From: Desulfobulbus rhabdoformis
GTDB lineage: Bacteria; Desulfobacterota; Desulfobulbia; Desulfobulbales; Desulfobulbaceae
Length of the DNA: 64,000 bases
Assembly (NCBI RefSeq): GCF_016919065.1
Contig: NZ_JAFFQA010000013.1
Location: 1 to 64,000 of the forward strand
Direction: 5' to 3'
The first letter of the stretch is position 1. Every line of letters starts with the position of its first letter. Below, one piece after another: positions 33,794 to 43,837 of this stretch. The notes under the pieces are model-generated. The model searched no databases, was not told the origin of the DNA, and worked only from the letters and a program-made list of their open reading frames with translations. A program made the translations under genes and the position numbers.

Positions 33794-35098
33794 TTAAGTT
33801 TGACATTCTTTCCGTTCGTCTGCAGCGAGAACTTGCTCGTAGAGCTTACGATAACACTCGGCGACTACCGGGTAAGCGAATCGTTGCACCGCATCTAAAC
33901 GCGCCTGTTCGCACAGTCGGGCATACCGCTTGGGAGCGGCTAACACCCAACGAATTCCTTGGGCCAAGTTCTCCGTGTCGAAGGGGGCTGCTAGCCAGCC
34001 GGTCTGCTCATGGGTGATAATGTCCGGTAGCCCACCGATGTTAAAGGCGACCACCGGCGTTCCGCAGGCGAGTGACTCAATGGCTGTGTTCGGTAAATTA
34101 TCTTGGCGGGAGGGGACGACAAATACATCCGCCGCGCTGTAGGCCAGTATCAAGCTCAGGTCGTCTTGTAATCGTCCCAGAAAGTGGGTAGGCAAGGGCA
34201 ACGCGGCATGTTTTGCAGCTTCAGACTGGCCAAAAATCACTAGGCCATCTGGAGCAGAAGGGCCAGATGCAATACGGGTGAGGGCATCGAGTGCCAGATC
34301 TCCACCTTTACGGGGATCCGTGAGTCCGCCTGGTGCGCCGAGAAGAACCAACCGTGCAGTTGGATCAAGGCCGAGTGCCGCCCGTGCCACAGCTTTTGGT
34401 ACAGGGTGCCATTGATCGGAATCGATCGGATTCGGGATAACCTCGATAGGCCAATCACCAAACAGAACACTCTCCCGCGCGCAGTCGATAAGCCAACGGC
34501 TCGGGCAGACGATGTGCATCGGTTTGCGCCAGTGTCGACGTTTGCGCGACCAAACAGACCGATTGAGGTCTTTTCTGCGCTCTTCGGGGGGACAGTTGTC
34601 CTGCCTGTAGCCAACACGAAAACGAGCATTCTGACCGTCGCCACCGTAATGCTCGGCACCACAGAAGGCCCACATATCATGCAGAGTCCAGACAACGGGC
34701 TTCGTGAGGTGGCCAACCTCCGCCACTGATAAGGTGTTTGGCCCAAGCCAGTGTAAGTTTAAAATATCTGCATCACTGGCATTTAATTCCCGACCCAAGC
34801 GGGAATCGGGCCAAGCTGCAGAATGGATGATCGGGTTGGTCGTGTGAAATCCGTGCATGAGTAACCGGGCCATAAGCTTCCGGAAACGTTGGCTGATCGG
34901 ACCACTTCCGCTTGCCGCCCCCCCCTGAACCAGACTGTCATCGCCAATCCGTTGAATAACGCGCATGCGTGAAGCGATCCCTGCCGCTACCTGGCTGCGA
35001 TGAATACGGAAAGCCGCTCGAGCGGCCCCCCCGATCATATCAGAGTGATTGACGTGTAGAATGCGCATTTGAGAAACAGGGCGTAACAGCGAATCCAT
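33794..35098 (-). CDS. Family 4 glycosyltransferase
   Basis: The 434-residue protein has a GT-B fold: MRILHVNHSDMIGGAARAAFR, NLHWLGPNTLSV with TLHDMWAFCG, VIPNPIDSDQW, LLGAPGGLTDPRKGGDL and a PNTAIESLACGTPVVAFNIGG donor site. A run of 8 identical bases (34918-34925) falls in codons about 58-60, so slippage would truncate the enzyme. The start ATG 35098 is next to the stop of the methyltransferase gene and is preceded by GGAG. Base composition is richer in GC than the genes at 29-33 kb. Confidence 0.92.
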   Translation of the reverse strand: MDSLLRPVSQMRILHVNHSDMIGGAARAAFRIHRSQVAAGIASRMRVIQRIGDDSLVQGGAASGSGPISQRFRKLMARLLMHGFHTTNPIIHSAAWPDSRLGRELNASDADILNLHWLGPNTLSVAEVGHLTKPVVWTLHDMWAFCGAEHYGGDGQNARFRVGYRQDNCPPEERRKDLNRSVWSRKRRHWRKPMHIVCPSRWLIDCARESVLFGDWPIEVIPNPIDSDQWHPVPKAVARAALGLDPTARLVLLGAPGGLTDPRKGGDLALDALTRIASGPSAPDGLVIFGQSEAAKHAALPLPTHFLGRLQDDLSLILAYSAADVFVVPSRQDNLPNTAIESLACGTPVVAFNIGGLPDIITHEQTGWLAAPFDTENLAQGIRWVLAAPKRYARLCEQARLDAVQRFAYPVVAECYRKLYEQVLAADERKECQT

Positions 35099-35100
35099 AT

Positions 35101-35940
35101 CTAAGAGCTCCAGATTGCACGCGCTAGACGATGCCGTAGTCGTTTGGGCAAACGCTCTAACCAGAGAAAGATGAGCTGCGAGCGCCTCTCTGTAACTCGC
35201 GCTGATTCGACGACCAAGTCACCCTGCCGATTGAAGGCGCGTCCATAGGCGACCCGTTCTTGCGGTGACAATCCCATCGCGGCCAGTGTACTATCCCAGG
35301 AATATCGAAAATGAAAGGTTTGCGGCAGGTGACATTTGATAACGGGCCAAAAACAGTTGGCAATTAGGTAGCGCCCATTCAATCGCAGATGGTGAGCGGT
35401 AGCCTCAACCAGGCTCAGTGGATCAAGGACGTGCTCGAAGACATCGGTAGCGATCAGAACATCATATTCACCAGTTAATTCAGTCTGATAACGAACATTT
35501 TCTGTCGCTGCCGCACACTTGATCGCTGCCGGATGCGGATGCGGTTCAATAACTTCTACTTCGGCACCGGGGCAAGTTACACCAATCATCCGCGCTAAAG
35601 TGCCGTACCCCCCACCATAATCTGCGACACGTTTCGGGTTTTGAGCGGCAACCCAGCTGACAAAATTACGGCGATTCTCCAAGCTGAGATCGTGCTGCTC
35701 AATAAATAACCCATTTAGCAGCCAGACGGGATGCTGATAAAAAGCTGTGACACGCTCATCCATAACTTGTGAATCACAGCCTAGGTCGTCCCAAACTTCG
35801 TCCATCAACTGCCAGATTTCTTCCAATGTTGGATAATGATTGTTGTAGCGATTCGAAATTGCTTCAAGCCAAGGGCCATCTTTGTCGATAAGTGGCAGGT
35901 TAGCTACTAATTCAACGATCTTCGGTTGTGGATTAGTCAT
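35101..35940 (-). CDS. Class I SAM-dependent methyltransferase
   Basis: The 279-residue protein contains a Rossmann methyltransferase core: VADYGGGYGTLARMIG at about 125, EVEVIEPHPHP, VLIATDVFEHVLDPLSLVEA and LRLNGRYLIAN. The first 110 residues are helical and of unknown role. In this context it probably methylates a sugar or chain end. ATG 35940 is preferred to a TTG 24 bases earlier; neither has a strong ribosome site. The gene is followed directly by the glycosyltransferase. Confidence 0.85.
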   Translation of the reverse strand: MTNPQPKIVELVANLPLIDKDGPWLEAISNRYNNHYPTLEEIWQLMDEVWDDLGCDSQVMDERVTAFYQHPVWLLNGLFIEQHDLSLENRRNFVSWVAAQNPKRVADYGGGYGTLARMIGVTCPGAEVEVIEPHPHPAAIKCAAATENVRYQTELTGEYDVLIATDVFEHVLDPLSLVEATAHHLRLNGRYLIANCFWPVIKCHLPQTFHFRYSWDSTLAAMGLSPQERVAYGRAFNRQGDLVVESARVTERRSQLIFLWLERLPKRLRHRLARAIWSS

Positions 35941-36038
35941 ATATATGCTTAAAGTTCCAATCAATAATTTCCTATACAGATATTTCTTTTATTTTTTCAG
36001 GATGTTTGGGGAATCTATTTCAGAATAGGGCGTTCGTT

Positions 36039-37019
36039 TCAGATTAAGGGCTTTTCAGATCTCCGTCGTATTATTCTCAAAGCGAAGCGGATAATACGCT
36101 TCGGAAGGTCGATCATCCGCCGATGCAACCGTTGATGAATCCCTCCAAAGTGATGGTCAAAGACATACTGATCCGCGTGCCGATCCTGCTCTATAAGGCT
36201 TGGATGGGTGAGTGGGCCTAATGGCTGCGTTGGCACACCATCTTGCTCGGTGGCGGTTAAGGTATGGGTTGCATCGGGCCCAAAACCAATATTTGTTACT
36301 AAATTCGCATTTGGTGTTGCGGTTAACCCACCACCATGCCAAACATTCGCTGTCCAGAGATAGGCCCATGAGTCAATTGCCCCAGCCATCACCTGATCGA
36401 AGATAGTGTTCCAGTAGCGTCTTTCCAACTGATCTGGCGTCTTTTTGAGCCAGTCGTTCGAATCCTGCCACTGCGGCCAGAAGGGCAAGTCTCCTTGATA
36501 ATGCTGCCAGGCACGTCGCCAAGTTGCCCAACCCCAGCAGTGGTTATATTTAGAGAAATAGTAGGAAGAATCGCCGTGCTTGCGGCCATCCTGGAAATTG
36601 TTGCCAGTCACTACCCATACCCGCTCATCTTCCGCATAGCGTTCAAGCAGGCCGTCGCAGAATGTGAAAAAGTCCGGATGCGCGACGCAATCGTCTTCAA
36701 TAATAATTCCCTGCTCTTCATGCTCAAAAAACCAGGTGATTGCACTGCTAACAGCATTTTTGCAGCCTAAATTATCTTTCCGAAACAGCTTCTTTACCTC
36801 GCACGGCCAATCCACTGCGGTCGCAATCTCCCTCGTTTTTGCCACACGCTCTGGTTCCCCCTCACGTTCCTTGCGTGGACCATCGGCTGCAACGTACAAA
36901 CGGAGCGGCTTGGCTTTCCGAATCGCCTTTAAAGCACGCACGGTAGTTTCTGGTCGATTGAATACCAGAAACAAAACCGCAGTATTCAGTGGATCGAGAG
37001 GAGGGGAAGTCTTTGTCAT
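36039..37019 (-). CDS. Glycosyltransferase of the HlpA-like GT-A type
   Basis: The 326-residue protein starts with VLFLVFNRPETTVRALKAIR and LRLYVAADGPR, and has IIIEDDCVAHPDFFTFCDGLLERY with the EDD metal motif and a CWGWATWRRAWQHY segment. These features are shared by proteins annotated as hemolytic protein HlpA-like or glycosyltransferase in O-antigen clusters. No hemolysin activity is implied. A C-terminal Arg-rich tail follows residue 300. The enzyme's donor and acceptor are not known. Confidence 0.82.
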   Translation of the reverse strand: MTKTSPPLDPLNTAVLFLVFNRPETTVRALKAIRKAKPLRLYVAADGPRKEREGEPERVAKTREIATAVDWPCEVKKLFRKDNLGCKNAVSSAITWFFEHEEQGIIIEDDCVAHPDFFTFCDGLLERYAEDERVWVVTGNNFQDGRKHGDSSYYFSKYNHCWGWATWRRAWQHYQGDLPFWPQWQDSNDWLKKTPDQLERRYWNTIFDQVMAGAIDSWAYLWTANVWHGGGLTATPNANLVTNIGFGPDATHTLTATEQDGVPTQPLGPLTHPSLIEQDRHADQYVFDHHFGGIHQRLHRRMIDLPKRIIRFALRIIRRRSEKPLI

Positions 37020-37081
37020 GAACTTTCACCTTCTGATTAAATAATAAATACTACCTCGGGAATCATCCAGCGGGTAACTTA

Positions 37082-37879
37082 TCATCCATTTTGAGACTCT
37101 CGAATTTTATCCAGAAAACGATACTCATCGTGAACCATCTCCCTGAGAGCAGCCAGACTGTCGTCAGACACTTGCACTTGATATCTAGCTTTACGAATGT
37201 GCATCGCCCCAAGACTTAACCCTGTTTTATTATTCAGTTCATCAACGCCTTTATTGAAATTATCACTAAAAAAGAAGTGGGACAGTTTTCTTACATTAGA
37301 TACAGCTTCGTTAATATCGAAATTAGAGGAAAACATATAAAGTTGATTAAGTAATTGTTCCCTGGGGATTTTCGACAGAAACGCATCGAAATCACTTCCA
37401 AGCCATTTCCCCTCAGTTGCCATACATGGATGAGCAATCTTGTTTACAGAAAAATCCATGAGCATGTTGTAGTGTGATATCAAACGTTTTACAGGATCTC
37501 TAAAACAAGAGACCGTAAATGTTTTATCGGGAAGGGAAAGCTTGTGATAAGGCGTATGAGAAAACGCGTAGAAGTATGTTCCCTTGTCGATGTATTTTAC
37601 ATTCCAGCCTACATAAATCAATCCGTTGGCAAGAAGGCGATGGTCAAATGATTGAGCCAGTTTGGCATACAGGTGATTCGGGTCCTCTCCCGACAAAGAC
37701 AAAAACATTTTGTTTAATGAGGTTCCTCCAGTTTTGCGTATGTGAACCAAGTAGACTCGCTTGTATCCTTGGATATCATAATTTTGGGTGAGTCTACGAT
37801 ATTTGGATTCTTCCACAATTGCTTTGCCGCAAGCAAAGGCATTTTTGATGATTTTCTTAGCAAATTGTTTAGGTTTCAT
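37082..37879 (-). CDS. Sulfotransferase family protein
   Basis: The 265-residue protein has the PAPS-binding 5'-phosphosulfate loop VYLVHIRKTGGTSLNKMF at about 42-60 and the 3'-phosphate motif VSCFRDPVKRLISHYNML at about 134-150, as in the Sulfotransfer_2 family. It would transfer sulfate from PAPS to a sugar hydroxyl of the surface polymer. The basic N-terminal 30 residues do not form a signal peptide. It lies between asnB and the HlpA-like gene on the same strand. Confidence 0.8.
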   Translation of the reverse strand: MKPKQFAKKIIKNAFACGKAIVEESKYRRLTQNYDIQGYKRVYLVHIRKTGGTSLNKMFLSLSGEDPNHLYAKLAQSFDHRLLANGLIYVGWNVKYIDKGTYFYAFSHTPYHKLSLPDKTFTVSCFRDPVKRLISHYNMLMDFSVNKIAHPCMATEGKWLGSDFDAFLSKIPREQLLNQLYMFSSNFDINEAVSNVRKLSHFFFSDNFNKGVDELNNKTGLSLGAMHIRKARYQVQVSDDSLAALREMVHDEYRFLDKIRESQNG

Positions 37880-38000
37880 GCGTTACTTTTTTGATGAATA
37901 AGGATTTTTGTGGAAAAAGCCTTTTCTGAAAAGCAAGTTCTTAAATCTACGCGAACGGGCTGTGTTCACCTTCTTTGCATGTATGACTTACCCACACTCA

Positions 38001-39881
38001 TTAACTGATCCTTGGTTTCCTTCCCTGGGGGGGGGGCTTTCTCAAAACGGCCTGTTCCCATAAATAAGGGCTGAATTTTGTCCAGGCCTTTTCCCCATCC
38101 GTGAATAGCGCCTTTGGGTCGTAGATGACCTTCTTTATTAATGTTGCTACTTCATCTGATTCTACAAGGTTGGATGTTTTAAAAGTTTGGGAATTGATCG
38201 TATCAAGCAGGAATTGTTTAAGCGGTCCTTGCATCCATTGGACGATCGGTGAGTTGAAACCGATCTTTGATTTCCGGTATGCAACTTTTTTCGGCATCAG
38301 GCCGGAAGCCGCATCCCTAATGATCACCTTTGAGTAGCCGTTTCGGATCTTCGAAGTCCAGGGCAGTGAGAAGGCCAGGGAAACTATCCGGTGGTCCATG
38401 AAGGGCATGCGAATTTCTACACCATTGGCCATTGAATAGCGGTCATAGTTCCGGAGAAGCGTCGGCAGGATGGTTTCATGAGTCCGCTGATGCAACAGTG
38501 TGGTCAGATTGTCCAGCCTGCCATATTCGGGGTGGTGGATATACAACGATGATTGGCCTTTTCTTTTCAACAGGAGCGAAAGGAACCTTTTGGCCTGATA
38601 TCTCAGCCAGAAGCGGGGCTTTGCCGGAAGTTCGGCATTGTGCCGCAATGCATCGGCAGAAAAGGAGTCATAATAGGTGTCGAGGACCATCTTCGCCTTG
38701 TGAAAATTGCAGCCCGCATCAGCCAGTGCTTCGATAAAGTCAAACCGGTAACCTCCAAAGCATTCATCGGCGCCGTGACCATCCAGCGTGACCTTGACCC
38801 CATGCTCCCGCATGGCGCCATAGGTGAGCATGAAGGGAATCGGCGAGGTTATATAGAGGTCCTCGAATAGGTAGAAATACTCACTAAGGCGGTCCAGCGC
38901 CTTGAGCGGGTCAATATCCAGGAAGGTCGCCTCGATCCCAAGATGATCAGTAACCATTTTGGCGTATTCGGTCTCGTCCAGCGGGGTTCCGGGAAAGGAA
39001 GCAACAAAGGCGTGCTGCCAGTCGGAACTGAGCCGGGTGCCGGGCTGATGCTGGGATATGTCAGCAACCGCCGAGATCGTCGCACTCGAGTCCAAGCCGC
39101 CGCTCAGAGCAGTGCCGATCGGCACGTCGCTGCGCATGCGGATCCGGCAGGCGTCCATGAAAAGTTCCCGGAACATTTCGACCTGTTCTTCATATCGGGA
39201 CGGGGCTTTAATTAAGTGGTCGAGGGTACACCAGTAACGCTCAAGGGAGAACCGATCGTCTCGTACCCGTCCGTAGTAGCCCGCTGGGAACCTTTTTATC
39301 CCTTTGATAACGCATTCGTCGGTGGCCTCGTAACGGAATATTCGGGAGTGGTCCTTGACCAGGGCGATATTCGGCCGGACTGCATTGAGCAGGGGAAAGA
39401 GCGCCTTCATCTCCGAGGCGAAAGCGAAACCATTCGGCAGTGCAGTGTAGAATAAGGGCTTTTTGCCGAAGCGGTCACGGCTCAGGAACAGTTCCTTCTC
39501 CTGTCGGTCCCAGATGGCGAGGGCCCACATGCCGTTGAATTTTTCCAGGCAGCTTTCGCCCCACCGGATATAGGCGGCCAGGATCACTTCGGTATCTGAA
39601 TCGCTCCGGAAGGAATAGCCATCCTTTTTCAGTATCCCCCGGAGTTCAATGAAATTATAGATTTCGCCGTTGAAAGTGATCCAATAACGGTCCTCACCGT
39701 AGGACATCGGCTGTTTACCTTGCTCGGACAGGTCGAGGATGGCCAGGCGGCGATGGCCCAGGGTAATCCCTACATCCTGCCAGAGGCCGGAATCGTCCGG
39801 CCCGCGGTGGGCCATCCTATCGGTACAGGTTCTGGCCAGTTCGTCCGTAATGTTTCCAAGATATCCGAAAATACCACACAT
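38001..39881 (-). CDS. asnB: Asparagine synthase (glutamine-hydrolysing)
   Basis: The 626-residue protein starts MCGIFGYLG, giving the N-terminal nucleophile Cys2 of the glutaminase domain, with MAHRGPDDSG next. The synthase domain has the ATP pyrophosphatase loop GTALSGGLDSSATI at about 260. Family members in polysaccharide clusters often amidate uronic acids rather than aspartate; which applies here is inference. A 10-base G/C run (38027-38036) lies in the codons for the last dozen residues (PPPQG), where slippage would only change the tail. The gene is 2 bases from the FkbM-type gene upstream. Confidence 0.93.
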   Translation of the reverse strand: MCGIFGYLGNITDELARTCTDRMAHRGPDDSGLWQDVGITLGHRRLAILDLSEQGKQPMSYGEDRYWITFNGEIYNFIELRGILKKDGYSFRSDSDTEVILAAYIRWGESCLEKFNGMWALAIWDRQEKELFLSRDRFGKKPLFYTALPNGFAFASEMKALFPLLNAVRPNIALVKDHSRIFRYEATDECVIKGIKRFPAGYYGRVRDDRFSLERYWCTLDHLIKAPSRYEEQVEMFRELFMDACRIRMRSDVPIGTALSGGLDSSATISAVADISQHQPGTRLSSDWQHAFVASFPGTPLDETEYAKMVTDHLGIEATFLDIDPLKALDRLSEYFYLFEDLYITSPIPFMLTYGAMREHGVKVTLDGHGADECFGGYRFDFIEALADAGCNFHKAKMVLDTYYDSFSADALRHNAELPAKPRFWLRYQAKRFLSLLLKRKGQSSLYIHHPEYGRLDNLTTLLHQRTHETILPTLLRNYDRYSMANGVEIRMPFMDHRIVSLAFSLPWTSKIRNGYSKVIIRDAASGLMPKKVAYRKSKIGFNSPIVQWMQGPLKQFLLDTINSQTFKTSNLVESDEVATLIKKVIYDPKALFTDGEKAWTKFSPYLWEQAVLRKPPPQGRKPRIS

Positions 39882-39883
39882 GG

Positions 39884-40600
39884 TCAGTCTGACAGTTTGA
39901 AGAAAAGAGTGTTGATAGTTTTGGCAAAAAGGGAATAACCTTTGTCGACAAGGAATACATACAGATCTGTTTTTTGGGGATCGTTCAGATCGAAGTCGAG
40001 ACTCTCAATCAGGATTATGGTCGGTCTGTATTTCTCCCAGTTATTCGCCTTAAGAACCTGTAGATCATATCCTTCGACGTCAACCGACATGAAATCGATC
40101 TTTTGGTTACTTTTTAAATTTTCGTCGAGCAGGTTGCCCAAGGTCTGAAGCTCCAGGTCTTGTCGAGTCAGTAGTGGCTGGCCTCTATTGATGTACTTTT
40201 CTGCCAGCTCACTAGAAAATGTATTTAAGGCAGGCTCCTTGAACATATAGTATGGAAGCTTACCTCTGGAATCAGATATGGCACATTCGAGATTTATATC
40301 TTCAGGTCTTAATCTTTTAAAAATATTCATGCTGCCAGGGGTGGCATCCACGTTGATTCCCCTCCATCCGTTTCGGTAAAACAAGTATGTGTTTGAGAAG
40401 CGGATGGGGTGATGAGCTCCGATGTCGATATAGAAACCGTTTTTTTCACCCTTCCCCTCGAAGAATCTGTTCAAAACCAGATCCTCTCCTTCCTGAGAAA
40501 AGCTCTTTCTGGACCACTTTGTTTCAGGCAAGAAAGGTTCTCTGATCTTGATCGCAAGTTTTTTGATGCGGAATGCGATATTCATGATAGTGACCAACAT
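39884..40600 (-). CDS. FkbM family methyltransferase
   Basis: The 238-residue protein has the FkbM layout: a basic N-terminal helix, [35 protein letters not shown], a [20 protein letters not shown] core and IILIESL. It probably O-methylates a sugar of the exported polymer. ATG 40600 overlaps the end of the ABC ATPase gene by 19 bases; a second ATG at 40585 has no better ribosome site. Confidence 0.9.
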   Translation of the reverse strand: MLVTIMNIAFRIKKLAIKIREPFLPETKWSRKSFSQEGEDLVLNRFFEGKGEKNGFYIDIGAHHPIRFSNTYLFYRNGWRGINVDATPGSMNIFKRLRPEDINLECAISDSRGKLPYYMFKEPALNTFSSELAEKYINRGQPLLTRQDLELQTLGNLLDENLKSNQKIDFMSVDVEGYDLQVLKANNWEKYRPTIILIESLDFDLNDPQKTDLYVFLVDKGYSLFAKTINTLFFKLSD

Positions 40601-41853
40601 CCCCTTATCAAAACAGGACCGACGCCTGCATCGCCATATTTTCCAGATTTGTAATAATCACCAGCCTCTACGTCAATTCTACCAATAAAACCTTTGGGCC
40701 AGTCTGCTTCAGCTCCATCTGCAAGTACTCTCGCAGCAATATGATACTGGCCGGGAGAGAATGGAAAATCATCTATCTTGCATTTGATAACCCCATCTGA
40801 ATCAAAGTCAAAAAGAACATTTGCATAATGACTGTAAAATACAGATAGAGTATCGCCGAGGCTATTGTGGATCGAAAAACCAATACTTACATTTTTTATA
40901 GATAACTGTATTGTGGATAAGCAAGTGAATACCAATAATAAGGAATCTCCACTGCATATAGACTTAATATATACACCTTTTTCGTTCTCCATGTGAAAAG
41001 ATGCCAGTCTAACCAATCCGTTTCCACTTCTTTTCATATATTCTAAGTTGTTGTCGGTGTCTTCAACGGACATGGTGGATAAATATGAATTTATTGCAAC
41101 TTTTGTTTCGGCGATTAATTGTATTTTTCCAGAATTTAAAACCAGAACACGATCGCAAAGATTCTGTATTGCTGCCATTTGATGGCTAACGAATAATACT
41201 GTCCTGCCTCCTTGTGCTACCTCTCCCATCTTTCCCAAGCATTTCTTTTGAAATTGCGCATCCCCCACTGCAAGCACTTCATCGACGATTAGGATCTCCG
41301 GTTCTAGATGTGCAGCCACTGCAAAAGCGAGACGCACATACATGCCACTGGAATAGCGTTTTACTGGTGTATCGAGAAATTTTTCAATCTCGGCAAAGTC
41401 AACAATCTCATCAAATTTTTTTTTGATTTCGGACCGACTCATTCCCAAAATTGCGCCATTGAGGAAAATGTTTTCCCGACCGGTAAGTTCTGGATGAAAG
41501 CCAGTGCCTACCTCCAGGAGACTGGCTACACGACCTTTAATTTTGACCCGTCCACTGGTTGGCTCGGTAATGCGACTAAGAATTTTCAGAAGGGTCGATT
41601 TCCCTGCGCCGTTACGCCCGATGATTCCGATTCGGTCGCCCTCCTTAACTTCAAATGAGATATCCTTGAGTGCCCAAAATTGTTCCTTAATTTGCCGGTC
41701 TGGCAAAGATTTTTGAAAAGGATGAAGAAGACTCTGGCCGATAGAGGAAATCCCACTGGCCAGCACATCTCGCAGGGCAGTATAGGATTCACGCTGCTGG
41801 TGGTGCAGGGTGTATTTTTTTCCTAAGTTTTCGACACGAATTACTGTTGTCAT
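40582..41853 (-). CDS. wzt: ABC transporter ATP-binding protein, Wzt type with C-terminal domain
   Basis: The 423-residue protein is the ATPase of a polysaccharide exporter. Walker A is GRNGAGKST (79-87), the signature is [11 protein letters not shown] at about 167-177 and Walker B is [12 protein letters not shown]. Residues about 270-420 form a beta-rich Wzt C-terminal domain ([39 protein letters not shown]), which in relatives binds the modified non-reducing end of the chain. That links export to end capping by methylation or other groups. It sits directly after the permease gene. Confidence 0.94.
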   Translation of the reverse strand: MTTVIRVENLGKKYTLHHQQRESYTALRDVLASGISSIGQSLLHPFQKSLPDRQIKEQFWALKDISFEVKEGDRIGIIGRNGAGKSTLLKILSRITEPTSGRVKIKGRVASLLEVGTGFHPELTGRENIFLNGAILGMSRSEIKKKFDEIVDFAEIEKFLDTPVKRYSSGMYVRLAFAVAAHLEPEILIVDEVLAVGDAQFQKKCLGKMGEVAQGGRTVLFVSHQMAAIQNLCDRVLVLNSGKIQLIAETKVAINSYLSTMSVEDTDNNLEYMKRSGNGLVRLASFHMENEKGVYIKSICSGDSLLLVFTCLSTIQLSIKNVSIGFSIHNSLGDTLSVFYSHYANVLFDFDSDGVIKCKIDDFPFSPGQYHIAARVLADGAEADWPKGFIGRIDVEAGDYYKSGKYGDAGVGPVLIRGCWSLS

Positions 41854-41865
41854 ATAGCAGCCTCA

Positions 41866-42693
41866 CTACACTACATCGGCAAAGGTGCGTTCCATGCGGC
41901 GGAACCACCAGAAGCCGCTAGTCAGAATCATCCCAATCAAAACCAGTGAAAGCAAAAATCCCGGCCAGTAAATCATCGCTTCTTTTCCGGTGATTGCCCA
42001 GCGGAAGCCTTCTATTACTCCTACCATCGGATTGAACGCATAGAACATTCGCCATTGTTCCGGTACGATACTGCTGCTGAAGCCGACCGGTGAAATGTAG
42101 AGTCCAAATTGGATAAGAAAAGGGACGACATAACGAAAATCACGGTATTGCACATTGAGGGCTGAAATCCACAGTCCGCAGCCAAAGGCAAACAGGAGGG
42201 CTTGGAAGAGAAATAACGGCAAGAGGATAACGTGCCAGTCGGGAAGAAAGCCGTACCACAACATTAACCCGGCTAATATGACCAGTGATATGAAAAAGTC
42301 AATCAGCGAGACGATAACCGAACTGGCTGGCATGACCAGGCGCGGAAAGTATACCTTTGTCAGGAGATTCTGGTTGTCGATAAGGGAATTGGAACTTTCT
42401 GCAAGCGTATTGGCGAAAAACTGCCAAGGCAGCATAGCAGCATACACCATCACTGGATAGGGAATCCCATCTGATGGTAATTTTGCCAGTTTGTTGAACA
42501 CAATGGTGAATACTACCATGGTCAGGAAAGGGCGAAGTACGCTCCAGGCAATACCGATGGCCGTCTGTTTATAGCGGACTAGGATATCGCGCCATGCCAG
42601 GAAGAAGAAGAGTTCACGATATTTCCATATATCGCGCCAATAATGGCGGATACCGCCGCCAGGCTCCAGGATCAGGTCAAATTTTTCGTTCAT
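41866..42693 (-). CDS. wzm: ABC transporter permease for polysaccharide export, Wzm type
   Basis: The 275-residue inner membrane protein has six predicted hydrophobic helices after an N-terminal IWKYRELFFFLAWRDILVRYKQTAIGIAWSVLRP segment, the mark of Wzm/ABC-2 polysaccharide exporters. With the Wzt gene 12 bases downstream it forms the transporter that moves a completed chain on its lipid carrier to the periplasm. It begins 11 bases after gmd. Confidence 0.94.
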   Translation of the reverse strand: MNEKFDLILEPGGGIRHYWRDIWKYRELFFFLAWRDILVRYKQTAIGIAWSVLRPFLTMVVFTIVFNKLAKLPSDGIPYPVMVYAAMLPWQFFANTLAESSNSLIDNQNLLTKVYFPRLVMPASSVIVSLIDFFISLVILAGLMLWYGFLPDWHVILLPLFLFQALLFAFGCGLWISALNVQYRDFRYVVPFLIQFGLYISPVGFSSSIVPEQWRMFYAFNPMVGVIEGFRWAITGKEAMIYWPGFLLSLVLIGMILTSGFWWFRRMERTFADVV

Positions 42694-42704
42694 GACTTTT
42701 CGGA

Positions 42705-43832
42705 TTATTCCATACTCATGTTCGATTGGTACCCATTTCGCAACAATAATGCTTCACGTTGAGCTTGCTGGAGATCGTGTGCTACCATTTCTCTGCACAT
42801 ATCCCGGGTGCTGATTTTAGGTGTCCAGCCGAGTTTTTCCCTGGCCTTGCTGTGATCTCCCAGCAGTGTCTCCACCTCAGTCGGTCTGAAATATTTTGGG
42901 TCGACCCGGATAACGGTTTGGCCAGCTTGTAAATTGGGGGTATTTTCACCTGTGATGGATGCGACCACCGCATATTCATCAGCTCCTTGTCCCTTGAATT
43001 GCAGGGTGACCCCCAGTTCCTCAGCGGCCCAGAGGATGAACTGACGCACGCTGTATTGGCGGCCCGTGGCAATCACGAAATCCTCCGGCTGGTCCTGTTG
43101 CAGCATTAGCCACTGCATTTCTATGTAATCCTGTGCATGTCCCCAGTCGCGAAGGGCATCAAGGTTGCCTAGGTAGAGGCAGTCTTCCAAGCCTTGCGCA
43201 ATATTGGCCAGTCCACGGGTAATCTTGCGGGTGACAAAGGTTTCACCGCGCCGGGAACTTTCATGGTTGAACAGGATGCCGTTGCAGGCGTACAGGCCAT
43301 AGGCTTCCCGGTAGTTGACCGTGATCCAGTAGGCGTAGAGTTTTGCCACCGCATAGGGGCTGCGGGGGTAAAATGGGGTAGTCTCATTTTGGGGAGCTTC
43401 CTGTACCTGGCCGAATAACTCGCTGGTGCTGGCCTGGTAGAAACGGGTTTTCCTTTCCAGGCCGAGGATGCGGATTGCCTCCAGGAGTCGCAGGGTACCT
43501 AGGGCGTCGACATTTGCGGTGTACTCGGGGCTGTCAAAGCTGACCTTGACATGGCTTTGCGCTGCCAGGTTGTAGATCTCGTTGGGCTGGACTTCCTGGA
43601 TAATGCGGATCAGGTTTCCCGTATCGGTGAGATCGCCGTAGTGGAGATGAAAGCGAAGGTTTTCCTGATGAGGATCCTGATAGAGGTGATCGATACGTTG
43701 GGTGTTAAAGGAACTGGCCCGGCGTTTAATGCCATGTACATGGTATCCTTTTTTAAGGAGAAATTCTGCCAGATAGGAACCGTCCTGTCCGGTAATGCCG
43801 GTGATGAGGGCGACCTTGGGGGAATCCTGCAT
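42705..43832 (-). CDS. gmd: GDP-mannose 4,6-dehydratase
   Basis: The 375-residue NADP-dependent SDR enzyme converts GDP-mannose to GDP-4-keto-6-deoxymannose. The opening [20 protein letters not shown], the [12 protein letters not shown] segment, and [15 protein letters not shown] with the YxxxK pair are diagnostic. I chose ATG 43832, with AAGGATG upstream, because an in-frame start 78 bases earlier would overlap the fcl gene. It is followed by the ABC permease gene. Confidence 0.96.
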   Translation of the reverse strand: MQDSPKVALITGITGQDGSYLAEFLLKKGYHVHGIKRRASSFNTQRIDHLYQDPHQENLRFHLHYGDLTDTGNLIRIIQEVQPNEIYNLAAQSHVKVSFDSPEYTANVDALGTLRLLEAIRILGLERKTRFYQASTSELFGQVQEAPQNETTPFYPRSPYAVAKLYAYWITVNYREAYGLYACNGILFNHESSRRGETFVTRKITRGLANIAQGLEDCLYLGNLDALRDWGHAQDYIEMQWLMLQQDQPEDFVIATGRQYSVRQFILWAAEELGVTLQFKGQGADEYAVVASITGENTPNLQAGQTVIRVDPKYFRPTEVETLLGDHSKAREKLGWTPKISTRDMCREMVAHDLQQAQREALLLRNGYQSNMSME

Positions 43833-43837
43833 GGGGT

